A DNA stretch of 7,180 nucleotides from Deltaproteobacteria bacterium (GTDB lineage Bacteria; Desulfobacterota; Desulfobaccia; Desulfobaccales; 0-14-0-80-60-11). The translations under genes were made by a program, and so were the position numbers. Where the stretch lies: positions 1 to 7,180 of the forward strand of contig JAMCQY010000130.1 of the NCBI GenBank assembly GCA_023381945.1. The letters are read 5' to 3'. Below are positions 1 through 6,667 of this stretch, in pieces (within the stretch, counting starts at the first letter, position 1; each line of letters opens with the position of its first letter). The notes below the pieces were generated by a model. That model was not told the origin of the DNA, searched no databases, and saw only the letters and a list, made by a program, of their open reading frames with translations.

Positions 1-563
1 GGCAGGTAAAAGAATAACAACCAGAAAATTAAAAAGATGCTGAGGCCGGAGATGAAAAAAGTCGGGATGAAGCCGAGCCCTTGGGCTAAGAAGCCGCCCA
101 CGGCCGGCCCCAGAGTCATGCCGGCATAGATGGCGGTGGTATACCAGCCGTAAGACCGCCCCAGGTGGGTGGGCGGAGATATGTTGGCCACAAAAGCCAT
201 CATGGTGGGCCCGAAGGCAGCCAGCCCCACGCCGGAAAAGAGATAAATCCAAATGAGTTGCCCCGGGGAGTGGCTGATGCAGACCAAAAAAGAGGAAGCG
301 GCTAAAATCAGCACCCCGGCGGCCGCGGTGAGCTTAGTGCCCAGGCGGTCCGAAGCCAATCCCAGGGGCACCGACAGGACTCCGGCCATGAGCAGAAAGG
401 CGGCGTTGATCAAACCCACTTCCACCGTGTCCGCCCCCAGGGTCACGGCATAGAGCGGCACCACCGGCAGGCGCATATAAGTGCCGAAGTAGCACCCGAA
501 GACCACGACGCAGCAGGTGCAAAGGAGGGTTAGATAGGCCCGGGGGGTTAAATCAGCGCTCAT
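1..563 (-). CDS. MFS family transporter, probable efflux type (N-terminal part, cut by the window edge)
   Basis: About 187 N-terminal residues of a major facilitator superfamily permease of the inner membrane; the rest lies left of the window. I translated it from the sequence starting at the ATG at 563, the first start codon in frame after an upstream TAA. Hydrophobic stretches near residues 11-29, 48-70, 80-96, 104-127, 141-162 and 168-186 fit the first six helices. Motif A of MFS proteins is visible between helices 2 and 3 (GLASDRLGTK, residues 68-77). The helix 5 antiporter motif C (GxxxGPxxGG) is at residues 148-157. Together these favour a proton-coupled exporter of the 12-helix kind; the substrate cannot be told. 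No clear Shine-Dalgarno precedes the start. It is the last gene of a same-strand series after the methyltransferase, 187 bases away, so co-transcription is possible but not shown. Confidence 0.88.
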   Translation of the reverse strand, partial: MSADLTPRAYLTLLCTCCVVVFGCYFGTYMRLPVVPLYAVTLGADTVEVGLINAAFLLMAGVLSVPLGLASDRLGTKLTAAAGVLILAASSFLVCISHSPGQLIWIYLFSGVGLAAFGPTMMAFVANISPPTHLGRSYGWYTTAIYAGMTLGPAVGGFLAQGLGFIPTFFISGLSIFLIFWLLFFYL

Positions 564-750
564 AACAGTAGCTGGGGAGCAGGAGATGCCGAAGAAATGA
601 AACCGGATACGGACGAACCGGGTAAATTAACGTCATGAAAAGGCAGGCGCGGTTATGGAAGTTGTCGGGCAAGGGGTTCGGGAGGCCTGCCAATCTCGAT
701 AAGCGTAGGCTGCAAAAAATGTCTGTGGACACTTTTCACCCGGTGGCCGC

Positions 751-1317
751 CTAATCCTTTCCGCCTTTCTTCAAGAGGGCCGTGTGGGACCGGAAGATTT
801 TGGGATGGTCGATGACCTTCAGTCCATTTTGTCCGGCCGCATCGAGGCTTGCTTCGAAATCCCGCAATGGCACATGACCTTTGGGTTCTGCCATCAAACA
901 ATAAGCCTCGGGCTTCAAAACCCTCCAAATTTCAGCGAACAAGCCCTGGACCTCGGGAACCTCATGCACCACGGCGAAGGCCAGGGCAAAATCGACCCGC
1001 TGCTCCCAATCGTCCAAACCGAGAGAAGTTGGCCCACTGAGGCGGGTGACGATCCGGTCCGAAAGTTCTGCTGCCCGAGCCCGCTTTCGGAGAGCAGCCA
1101 GCATCTTTTCTTGGACATCCACCGCGATGACTTTACCATCGGGGCCGACCATCCGGGCCATGGGCAAGGTAAAGTAGCCCATGGCGGAGCCGATGTCCAG
1201 AACCGTCATGCCGCGGGAAACGAAGGGGGCCAGGATTTTGTCAGGGTTGTGTATGAGACGCCGTAGCGGGTTGATTAAAACATAACCTATCCAATAAGGG
1301 CAGACTCGCTGAGCCAT
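751..1317 (-). CDS. class I SAM-dependent methyltransferase, substrate unknown
   Basis: A 188-residue small cytosolic methyltransferase with a Rossmann-type SAM-binding fold. Motif I is VLDIGSAMG (residues 39-47), where the second and third glycines of the usual GxGxG are replaced by A and M. An acidic residue ending the second strand (D67 in VIAVDVQ) would bind the SAM ribose. Post-I features follow (FALAFAVVHEV, 110-120, and a WRVLKP motif, 131-136), as in Methyltransf_11/25-like proteins. The N-terminal segment with CPYWIGYVLINPLR precedes the fold. A ribosome binding site (AGGGTG) lies about 11 bases before the ATG. It follows mlaC after 64 bases on the same strand, so it may share the mlaC transcript. 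A role in lipid or quinone methylation would be a guess; the sequence gives no substrate. Confidence 0.85.
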   Translation of the reverse strand: MAQRVCPYWIGYVLINPLRRLIHNPDKILAPFVSRGMTVLDIGSAMGYFTLPMARMVGPDGKVIAVDVQEKMLAALRKRARAAELSDRIVTRLSGPTSLGLDDWEQRVDFALAFAVVHEVPEVQGLFAEIWRVLKPEAYCLMAEPKGHVPLRDFEASLDAAGQNGLKVIDHPKIFRSHTALLKKGGKD

Positions 1318-1344
1318 GTTTTAACGTTCACCCTTTTGCAAGGC

Positions 1345-1373
1345 TGGGCCAAGACCAGGTCCTATAAGGCCCA
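1345..1373 (-). other. inverted repeat between mlaC and the methyltransferase gene
   Basis: TGGGCC at 1345-1350 is the exact reverse complement of GGCCCA at 1368-1373, enclosing 17 bases. Inside it a second near-complement (AGACC against GGTCC, with one mismatch) could extend the fold. No T-run follows on the minus strand, so it is not a standard intrinsic terminator. It could be an RNA-processing or partial-attenuation hairpin between the two genes, or chance in GC-rich DNA. Confidence 0.35.
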
Positions 1374-1381
1374 CGCCCCCT

Positions 1382-1999
1382 TTATGCGCCGCTGCGGTTT
1401 TCGCTCACCTTGGTGCGCAGGCGCTTCACCAGGTCCTCATAAGAAGACTCACTGATTATCCGGCCGAATTGGGTGCGGTAGTTGCCTACCAGGCTGACTC
1501 CTTCGATACTCACGTCATAAACCTTCCAGGTTCCAGCCTCATTGAGGAGACGGTAAGAAATAGGGATCCGGTCATTGGGCCGCACCACCACGGTGCGCAC
1601 CTCGGCATAGTTGCCGTCCTGAGTCTGACCGGTGTAATCGATCCTGACGCGCTTGGCGTAGCGGTCGATCTTATCGGCGTAAGAGGCCTCGAGGAGTTCT
1701 GCAAAGAGACGGACGAACTCGTCCTTCTGGCTGCTGCTGATTTTATTCCAGGTGGGACCAAGGCTGCGTTTGGCCATTTCCCGATAGTCGAAATGTTGGT
1801 CAACAAGTTGCTTCACCTTCGAGAACCGGCGATTCTTCAGGGCCGGGCCGGCCAGGTTGGGATCGTTGAGAATATCCAACGCCTTGTCAATGACTTGTTT
1901 GGTCACCTCAGCGGGCGCGGCGGCCATGGCCCCCGGCACGGCCAGGGCCAGAGTGAAGATCGTAAGAAGGATAAAGATTTTATTGATTAGTTTGAACAT
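1382..1999 (-). CDS. mlaC: MlaC-family periplasmic phospholipid-binding protein
   Basis: A 205-residue protein of the MlaC/Ttg2D family, the soluble periplasmic carrier that shuttles phospholipids between the inner-membrane MlaFED complex and the outer membrane. It begins with a clear Sec signal peptide: K3 and K7, a hydrophobic core at about 8-24, and likely cleavage after AMA at residue 26. The mature part shows typical family landmarks: FDYREMAKRSLGPTW (70-84), FAELLEASYADKI (99-111), and the C-terminal signature WKVYDVSIEGVSLVGNYRTQF (158-178). Length matches the family (about 200). The start is fixed by an AAGGAG ribosome binding site six bases before the ATG. It lies 212 bases after mlaD, a wide gap for this operon, and that gap contains its own promoter-like sequence and hairpins. 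It may therefore be expressed partly independently of mlaEFD. Confidence 0.95.
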   Translation of the reverse strand: MFKLINKIFILLTIFTLALAVPGAMAAAPAEVTKQVIDKALDILNDPNLAGPALKNRRFSKVKQLVDQHFDYREMAKRSLGPTWNKISSSQKDEFVRLFAELLEASYADKIDRYAKRVRIDYTGQTQDGNYAEVRTVVVRPNDRIPISYRLLNEAGTWKVYDVSIEGVSLVGNYRTQFGRIISESSYEDLVKRLRTKVSENRSGA

Positions 2000-2005
2000 A
2001 GGCTG

Positions 2006-2011
2006 CTCCTT
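2006..2011 (-). promoter_or_regulatory. ribosome binding site of mlaC
   Basis: AAGGAG on the minus strand, six bases before the ATG at 1999. It is the strongest Shine-Dalgarno in the mla cluster, and it lies immediately after the last hairpin of the mlaC leader, so folding of the leader could affect access to it. Confidence 0.85.
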
Positions 2012-2019
2012 TCCATACA

Positions 2020-2149
2020 GGCCGGAATCGCGGCCCCAGCAGTCAAAAAGCCGGCGGGGTTGCTATCCTGGCCCGCGGCGAGTCGAATCTCGGATTTAAA
2101 TGCCTGTCGCAGTGCGACTCCCGGTGCGGCCCAGACAGCCCTGGACCGC
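2020..2149 (-). promoter_or_regulatory. hairpin-rich 5' leader of mlaC (possible structured RNA element)
   Basis: Four non-overlapping inverted repeats lie between the putative mlaC promoter and its start. In transcription order they are: a 9-bp stem, 2149-2141 with 2134-2126, loop of 6; GTCGC/GCGAC, 2118-2114 with 2110-2106, loop of 3; CGAG/CTCG, 2092-2089 with 2082-2079, loop of 6; and GGCCG/CGGCC, 2035-2031 with 2024-2020, loop of 6. The first stem is fully paired only in RNA of the minus strand, where one position is a U-G wobble. None is followed by a T-run, so these are not ordinary terminators. I recognise no known riboswitch or ribosomal-protein leader here. Function (attenuation, mRNA stabilisation, RNA or protein binding) is unknown. 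Confidence 0.5.
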
Positions 2150-2174
2150 ATACTATTTGATAATATCGGGATTA

Positions 2175-2204
2175 TTTATATCAGGTTAAATCTTCAGGAG
2201 TCAA
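2175..2204 (-). promoter_or_regulatory. sigma70-type promoter upstream of mlaC
   Basis: On the minus strand, TTGACT (2204-2199, 5 of 6 to consensus) is followed after 18 bases by TATAAA (2180-2175, 5 of 6). This predicts transcription starting near 2168 and a leader of about 170 bases before mlaC. The surrounding DNA is AT-rich in an otherwise GC-rich region, and the promoter begins only eight bases beyond the mlaD stop. It would give mlaC, and perhaps the methyltransferase, a transcript independent of mlaEFD. Confidence 0.6.
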
Positions 2205-2211
2205 TCCGGGC

Positions 2212-2652
2212 TTAAACTTTGCCGTGAATGTAGCTGCTTATCAGTTCTTCCAGATCGATGGCCGACTCGGTGTCCCGGATAGTGCCGCCCGGTGGAATAA
2301 TCTTTCCCGAGCTCCCCGGCGAAAGTTTAACGAACTTGTCGCCGATGATTCCTTTGGTGCGGATGGAGGCAATGGCGTCATCATTCAACTTGAGCCCCGG
2401 CTCCACTCTAAAGATCAACTGGGCCCGGTCTCCCGGCGAAAGGCGAATGGATTCCACCCGGCCGACGTCGACCCCGGCCACCTCCACGGCCGCGCCTTCC
2501 TTGAGACCAGAGACGTTGTCAAAAGTGGCATTCACCTTGTAACCGCTCCCGACGACTTCCATCTTGCCCAGATGGATGGCCAGGTATGCCAGGCAAGCCA
2601 GGCCCGCCAGGACGAAGATCCCCACCATCAACTCAAGATTGCCTCTCTTCAT
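2212..2652 (-). CDS. mlaD: MlaD-family MCE-domain lipid-transport protein
   Basis: A 146-residue membrane-anchored MCE protein. In known Mla systems MlaD forms a hexameric ring on the periplasmic face of the MlaFE transporter, with a central pore that passes phospholipids to or from MlaC. A single N-terminal membrane helix covers about residues 8-28 after a short cytosolic tail (MKRGNLE). The MCE domain follows at about 39-117, with the diagnostic GLKEGAAVEVAGVDVGRV stretch (49-66) and the GIIGDKFVKLSPG strand region (101-113). It ends soon after the domain, so the C-terminal tail is shorter than in E. coli MlaD (183 residues). The start is supported by purine-rich sequence overlapping the mlaF stop, 15 bases upstream, suggesting coupling to mlaF. 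The following gene, mlaC, is unusually distant. Confidence 0.95.
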   Translation of the reverse strand: MKRGNLELMVGIFVLAGLACLAYLAIHLGKMEVVGSGYKVNATFDNVSGLKEGAAVEVAGVDVGRVESIRLSPGDRAQLIFRVEPGLKLNDDAIASIRTKGIIGDKFVKLSPGSSGKIIPPGGTIRDTESAIDLEELISSYIHGKV

Positions 2653-2667
2653 AGTCTCTGCCTATCC

Positions 2668-3405
2668 TTACTGAAAATCGACTTCACCGTGAAGAAAACT
2701 CTGGACCACCGGATCCGGGTGGCTCTGGATTTCCGCAGGGGTGCCGCAGGCTACGATGCGGCCCTGGTGGAGCATGGCCACCTGGTCGGCAATGGAAAAA
2801 ACTTCCGGGATGTCATGGGCCACTACCAGGGCCGTGTACGGGCTGTCCTGGTGGGTCTGCTTGATCAGATGGAACACGGTATTGGTCATGGGCGGGTCCA
2901 GTCCGGTTACCGGTTCATCGAACAGGATGATCTCCGGCTCCTGGATCATGGCCCGGGCCAGCGCCACCCGTTTCTTCATGCCGCCGCTCAATTCGTCCGG
3001 GAACTTGGCCTCTACTTCGGCAGAAAGATGCATCTGCTCCAGACGAAGCCGCACCCGCTTAGAAATCTCGGCCTCCGACAACCTGGTCTTCTCCCGCAAC
3101 GGAAAGGCGATATTCTCGAAGACGTTGAGGGAATCGAACAACGCTCCACCCTGAAAGAGCACGGCGAAATGTTTCTTGAATTCCCGCAGGCTGCGGCCGC
3201 GCAGAGTGCTGATATCCACCTCGTCCACCAGGATCTGACCGCTATCCGGCTTCAGGAGGCCGATGATATGTTTCAGCAGGACGCTTTTGCCCACCCCGCT
3301 CTTGCCGATGACCACCGTAATCTGGCCCGTGGGAATGGTCAGGTTGGCGCCGTCCAGCACCCTCTGGCCGTTGAAGGATTTATGTAAGTCAATGAGTTTT
3401 ATCAT
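2668..3405 (-). CDS. mlaF: MlaF-family ABC transporter ATP-binding protein
   Basis: A 245-residue cytosolic ATPase that powers the Mla phospholipid transporter by binding the MlaE permease. All nucleotide-binding motifs are intact: Walker A GKSGVGKS (34-41), Q-loop Q85 in VLFQGGALFDSL, signature LSGGM (139-143), Walker B IILFDEP (159-165) with catalytic E164, D-loop TGLD (167-170), and switch H197. The LFQGGALFDS and LSGGMKKR wording is typical of the MlaF/Ttg2A branch. I chose the ATG at 3405 because MIKLIDLHKSF matches the usual family start. The frame stays open upstream to a GTG at 3504 inside mlaE, but that extension would be repeat-encoded sequence. No recognisable Shine-Dalgarno precedes 3405: a triplicated 7-base repeat occupies that place. 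The gene starts 65 bases after mlaE and ends 15 bases before mlaD. Confidence 0.95.
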   Translation of the reverse strand: MIKLIDLHKSFNGQRVLDGANLTIPTGQITVVIGKSGVGKSVLLKHIIGLLKPDSGQILVDEVDISTLRGRSLREFKKHFAVLFQGGALFDSLNVFENIAFPLREKTRLSEAEISKRVRLRLEQMHLSAEVEAKFPDELSGGMKKRVALARAMIQEPEIILFDEPVTGLDPPMTNTVFHLIKQTHQDSPYTALVVAHDIPEVFSIADQVAMLHQGRIVACGTPAEIQSHPDPVVQSFLHGEVDFQ

Positions 3406-3412
3406 TGGTTGG

Positions 3413-3433
3413 TAGCCAGTAGCCAGTAGCCAG
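3413..3433. repeat. three tandem copies of a 7-base unit (TAGCCAG)
   Basis: TAGCCAG occurs three times head to tail with no mismatch, seven bases upstream of the mlaF start. A degenerate copy of the same pattern (CAGTAGTCAG) sits over the pgk stop codon at 5718-5727, suggesting a dispersed element rather than a local slippage product. It fills the place where the mlaF ribosome binding site would be expected. Confidence 0.8.
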
Positions 3434-3440
3434 AAAAAAA

Positions 3441-3455
3441 TCTTTGCGCCTTTGC
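3441..3455. repeat. 15-base dispersed repeat, copy 1 (TCTTTGCGCCTTTGC)
   Basis: This 15-base word is identical, in the same orientation, to 5841-5855 in the pgk-tpiA gap. Here it lies between mlaE and mlaF, next to the TAGCCAG triplicate and a run of seven A. Such TTTGCG-rich strings look like members of a short intergenic repeat family. Confidence 0.7.
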
Positions 3456-3470
3456 ATGAGCTATATCTTT

Positions 3471-4241
3471 TTACATGAAAAACGACGTCAGAATATAATC
3501 CCACGCCAACACCAGCACCGCGGACAGGACTACGGTCTGATTGGTGGCCTTGCTGACGCCTTCGGCCCCGTGTTCGGTATAGTAGCCCTTGTAACAGGCT
3601 ACCAGGATGATAGTGAGACCGAAGACCAGGGACTTGACGATGCCGCCGTTGACGTCCAGGGCCACCACGCTCTGCACCATGCCGGAGAAGTAGATGCCGG
3701 GGCTCACTCCCAGGAGGACGACCCCGACCAGATAGCCCCCCAGGATGCCGGTCACGTCAAAGATGGCGGTGAGCAGGGGCACGGCGATGAGCCCGGCCAG
3801 CAGCTTGGGCATCACCACGTATTGCATGGGGTTGACGGCCATGGTGTCCAGGGCGTCCAGTTGTTCGGTGATCCGCATGATGCCGATCTCGGCGGTGACC
3901 GCCGAACCGGCCCGGGCCGAAACCATGATGCCGGTGAGCACCGGGCCCATCTCCCGGATGAGACTGAGGGCCACCATCGACCCCAGAGCCCCTTCGGAAC
4001 CGTATTTCTTCAAGGTATAGTAGCCCTGCAAGCCGATCACCATGCCGGTGAAGGCCGCAGTCAACAGGATGATCAGGGTGGATTTGACCCCGATGAGCTG
4101 GATCTCCTGTAGGAGCCGGCGGGGGCGAAAAGGCGGCACGAAGGCCAGCGCCAGACCCTCTATGAGGAAGAGCACCATGCTTCCCGCTTCTTGCACCAGG
4201 CCCAGGGTCCCGCTGCCCAACTTTCTGATAACACTGACCAT
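3471..4241 (-). CDS. mlaE: MlaE-family phospholipid ABC transporter permease
   Basis: A 256-residue polytopic inner-membrane permease of the MlaE/Ttg2B family, the transmembrane core of the Mla lipid transporter. Hydrophobic segments lie at about 50-71, 87-107, 147-178 and 203-218, with a C-terminal helix at about 234-252. Highly conserved family sequence is present: REMGPVLTGIMVSARAGSA (96-114), EIGIMRITEQLDALDTMAVNP (118-138) and YKGYYTEHGAEGVSKATNQTVV (217-238), the last near the MlaF contact region. The ATG at 4241 gives the usual family length. The frame extends upstream to a TTG at 4352, but the added 37 residues look unlike the family. No clear Shine-Dalgarno precedes 4241; the start is flanked by AT-rich palindromes. 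It is the first gene of the cluster, divergent from pgk. Order here is E-F-D-C, unlike E. coli FEDCB, and no STAS-domain mlaB follows. Confidence 0.95.
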   Translation of the reverse strand: MVSVIRKLGSGTLGLVQEAGSMVLFLIEGLALAFVPPFRPRRLLQEIQLIGVKSTLIILLTAAFTGMVIGLQGYYTLKKYGSEGALGSMVALSLIREMGPVLTGIMVSARAGSAVTAEIGIMRITEQLDALDTMAVNPMQYVVMPKLLAGLIAVPLLTAIFDVTGILGGYLVGVVLLGVSPGIYFSGMVQSVVALDVNGGIVKSLVFGLTIILVACYKGYYTEHGAEGVSKATNQTVVLSAVLVLAWDYILTSFFM

Positions 4242-4249
4242 AAATTTAT
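4240..4249. promoter_or_regulatory. AT-rich palindrome at the mlaE start
   Basis: ATAAATTTAT is a perfect 10-base palindrome that includes two bases of the mlaE start codon. A second dyad, ATTT-GT-AAAT, follows at 4248-4257. It may be an operator, or simply an unstructured AT-rich initiation region compensating for the missing Shine-Dalgarno. Confidence 0.3.
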
Positions 4250-4348
4250 TTGTAAATGCATAAATGAAATCCAGAGAAAATGCAACCCGAAATAGCTGAC
4301 TGCCGGCGGCAAAGGTTAGCCGCTTTTTTGGAAAATTTCCGGCTCGGG

Positions 4349-4358
4349 ACAAATTTGT
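4349..4358. promoter_or_regulatory. perfect palindrome touching the pgk promoter -35 box
   Basis: ACAAATTTGT reads identically on both strands and its last base is the first base of the putative -35 hexamer of pgk. A second near-palindrome (GGAAA-A-TTTCC, 4330-4340) lies eight bases further upstream. The positions suit a regulator or an AT-rich UP-like element in this divergent region; chance is possible. Confidence 0.35.
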
Positions 4359-4386
4359 TGACGGCCCTAAAAACTCTGATTAACAT
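4358..4386 (+). promoter_or_regulatory. sigma70-type promoter of pgk
   Basis: TTGACG (4358-4363, 5 of 6 to consensus), a 17-base spacer, and TAACAT (4381-4386, 4 of 6). It predicts a start near 4393 and a leader of about 114 bases before pgk. The leader contains a GCCGC segment at 4403-4407 that can pair either with GCGGC at 4392-4396 or with GCGGC at 4418-4422, giving two mutually exclusive hairpins. Confidence 0.55.
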
Positions 4387-4495
4387 TAAGGGCGGCTATC
4401 AGGCCGCAAAGTTCGGCGCGGCCCCCTACCTTCAGGAAGCGCATCCGCTGGCCGGCAACCTCACGGCCTGCGAGCCCACTGTCAGAGCAGATTAC

Positions 4496-4500
4496 AGGAG
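4496..4500 (+). promoter_or_regulatory. ribosome binding site of pgk (fixes a GTG start)
   Basis: AGGAG six bases before the GTG at 4507. It supports this non-ATG codon as the true start, as does the family-like N-terminus that follows. Confidence 0.85.
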
Positions 4501-4506
4501 TTACCG

Positions 4507-5724
<1,218 letters not shown>

Positions 5725-5752
5725 TCAGTTTCGAGTTGCCTGGCCTTTAAAG

Positions 5753-5773
5753 TCCCCCTTTGAAAAAGGGGGA
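5753..5773. repeat. palindromic repeat, 9-bp stem (TCCCCCTTT/AAAGGGGGA)
   Basis: TCCCCCTTT (5753-5761) and AAAGGGGGA (5765-5773) are exact reverse complements around a GAA loop. The right arm is partly repeated just after it (AGGGGGATTT, 5777-5786). Strings of this CCCCCTTT/AAAGGGGG kind recur as dispersed intergenic repeats in many bacterial genomes, by my recollection. It lies 28 bases beyond the pgk stop and might also stabilise or weakly terminate the pgk transcript, though no T-run follows. Confidence 0.7.
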
Positions 5774-5798
5774 TTTAGGGGGATTTCCATATTGGTGG

Positions 5799-5818
5799 GG
5801 CAGGCGTCTCTGCCTGCC
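5799..5818. repeat. palindromic repeat, 7-bp stem (GGCAGGC/GCCTGCC)
   Basis: GGCAGGC (5799-5805) pairs with GCCTGCC (5812-5818) around GTCTCT. Its shape resembles the ACAGGCT/AGCCTGT hairpin after tpiA (6668-6685); both carry a CAGGC..GCCTG core. They may be two members of one dispersed palindrome family. Confidence 0.65.
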
Positions 5819-5830
5819 ATCCTTATAATT

Positions 5831-5865
5831 CTTGCGCCTTTCTTTGCGCCTTTGCGTCTTTGCGA
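5831..5865. repeat. degenerate tandem TTTGCG repeat, containing copy 2 of the 15-base word
   Basis: Four successive variants of a 9-11-base TTTGCGCC/TTTGCGTC-like unit run through this stretch. Bases 5841-5855 are identical to 3441-3455 in the mlaE-mlaF gap and in the same orientation. The stretch ends 21 bases before the tpiA ribosome binding site. Confidence 0.7.
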
Positions 5866-5886
5866 GAAACAGACTTTTAACTTTTC

Positions 5887-5890
5887 GGAG
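5887..5890 (+). promoter_or_regulatory. ribosome binding site of tpiA
   Basis: GGAG eight bases before the ATG at 5899. It is just downstream of the repeat mosaic and supports the chosen start. Confidence 0.7.
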
Positions 5891-5898
5891 CAGACATC

Positions 5899-6657
5899 AT
5901 GAGCGCACGCAGGACACTCATTGCGGCCAATTGGAAGATGAATAAAACCCAGGAAGAGGCCAGGACCCTGACCCGGGAAGTGCGCCGGGGACTGACCTGG
6001 GGGCTCAAGGCCGAAGTAGCCCTGGCCCCGCCTTTTACCGCTTTGTCCGCAGTGGCCGAGGAAATCGCCGGCTCCGATATCCGCCTCAGCGGCCAGGATA
6101 CCTACTGGGAGCGGCAAGGGGCCTATACCGGGGCCATCTCCCCGGTAATGCTCAAAGATGTGGGCTGCCATTATGTCATTGTCGGTCATTCCGAACGCCG
6201 CCAGTATTTCGGCGAAACCGACCAGACCGTCAACCGCAAGCTCAAGGCCGCCCTGGACGCGGGCCTTTGCCCCATCTGCTGCATCGGCGAGACCATTGAT
6301 CAGCGCAAGGCGGAGCAGACCCTGGCGGTAGTGGGCAAGCAACTGGAGGAGGGATTGGCGGAGCTAAATTCCCTCACCGGGGAGCAACTGGTCCTGGCCT
6401 ATGAGCCGGTGTGGGCCATCGGCACCGGCCTGACGGCGACCCCGGCGCAGGCCCAGGAGGTGCACGCCTTCATCCGCAGCCGCCTGCGGGAGATCGTGGG
6501 CGCCGCAGCCGAAGACGTCCGCATCCTCTACGGCGGCAGCGTCACTCCGGACAACGCCAAATCATTGCTGGCCGAAGCCGATATCGACGGCGCCCTGGTG
6601 GGCGGGGCCTCTCTGAAAGCAGCTTCGTTCCTGGGCATCATCACCGCGGCCGGCTAG
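5899..6657 (+). CDS. tpiA: triosephosphate isomerase
   Basis: A 252-residue cytosolic TIM-barrel enzyme interconverting dihydroxyacetone phosphate and glyceraldehyde 3-phosphate in glycolysis, gluconeogenesis and related pentose metabolism; it normally acts as a dimer. All catalytic parts are present: N11 and K13 in AANWKMN (9-15), H97 in the VGHSERR motif (95-101), the catalytic base E169 in AYEPVWAIGTG (167-177, which includes the flexible loop 6), and the phosphate-binding YGGS (211-214) and GGAS (235-238). Length is typical (about 250). Translation starts at ATG with GGAG eight bases upstream. It follows pgk by 174 repeat-filled bases on the same strand and may share its transcript. secG, which often follows tpiA in related bacteria, is absent; a hairpin and a convergent gene come next. 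Confidence 0.98.
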   Translation: MSARRTLIAANWKMNKTQEEARTLTREVRRGLTWGLKAEVALAPPFTALSAVAEEIAGSDIRLSGQDTYWERQGAYTGAISPVMLKDVGCHYVIVGHSERRQYFGETDQTVNRKLKAALDAGLCPICCIGETIDQRKAEQTLAVVGKQLEEGLAELNSLTGEQLVLAYEPVWAIGTGLTATPAQAQEVHAFIRSRLREIVGAAAEDVRILYGGSVTPDNAKSLLAEADIDGALVGGASLKAASFLGIITAAG

Positions 6658-6667
6658 GATGGCGGCA

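Noticed and set aside
784..1266. Open frame of 160 codons on the plus strand opposite the methyltransferase
   Set aside because: The minus-strand frame has recognisable SAM-binding motifs; this one is its complement with no family features.
2079..2092. CGAGTCGAATCTCG looked like a tRNA T-arm
   Set aside because: The stem is only four pairs with a six-base loop, and no acceptor, anticodon or D-arm could be placed around it, so no tRNA is present.
2126..2149. The 9-bp hairpin as an intrinsic terminator after mlaD
   Set aside because: No T-run follows in the minus-strand direction, and it lies downstream of a promoter pointing at mlaC, so a leader structure fits better.
2224..3387. A 387-codon open frame on the plus strand opposite mlaD and mlaF
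   Set aside because: It is the antisense shadow of two clearly recognisable genes, rich in His, Gln, Arg and Gly, with no domain sense and no ribosome binding site. It arises from GC-biased codon use.
3471..4352. Longer mlaE starting at TTG 4352 (37 extra residues)
   Set aside because: The ATG at 4241 gives the normal family length and N-terminus. The extension is unlike MlaE and lies in the divergent intergenic region with no ribosome binding site.
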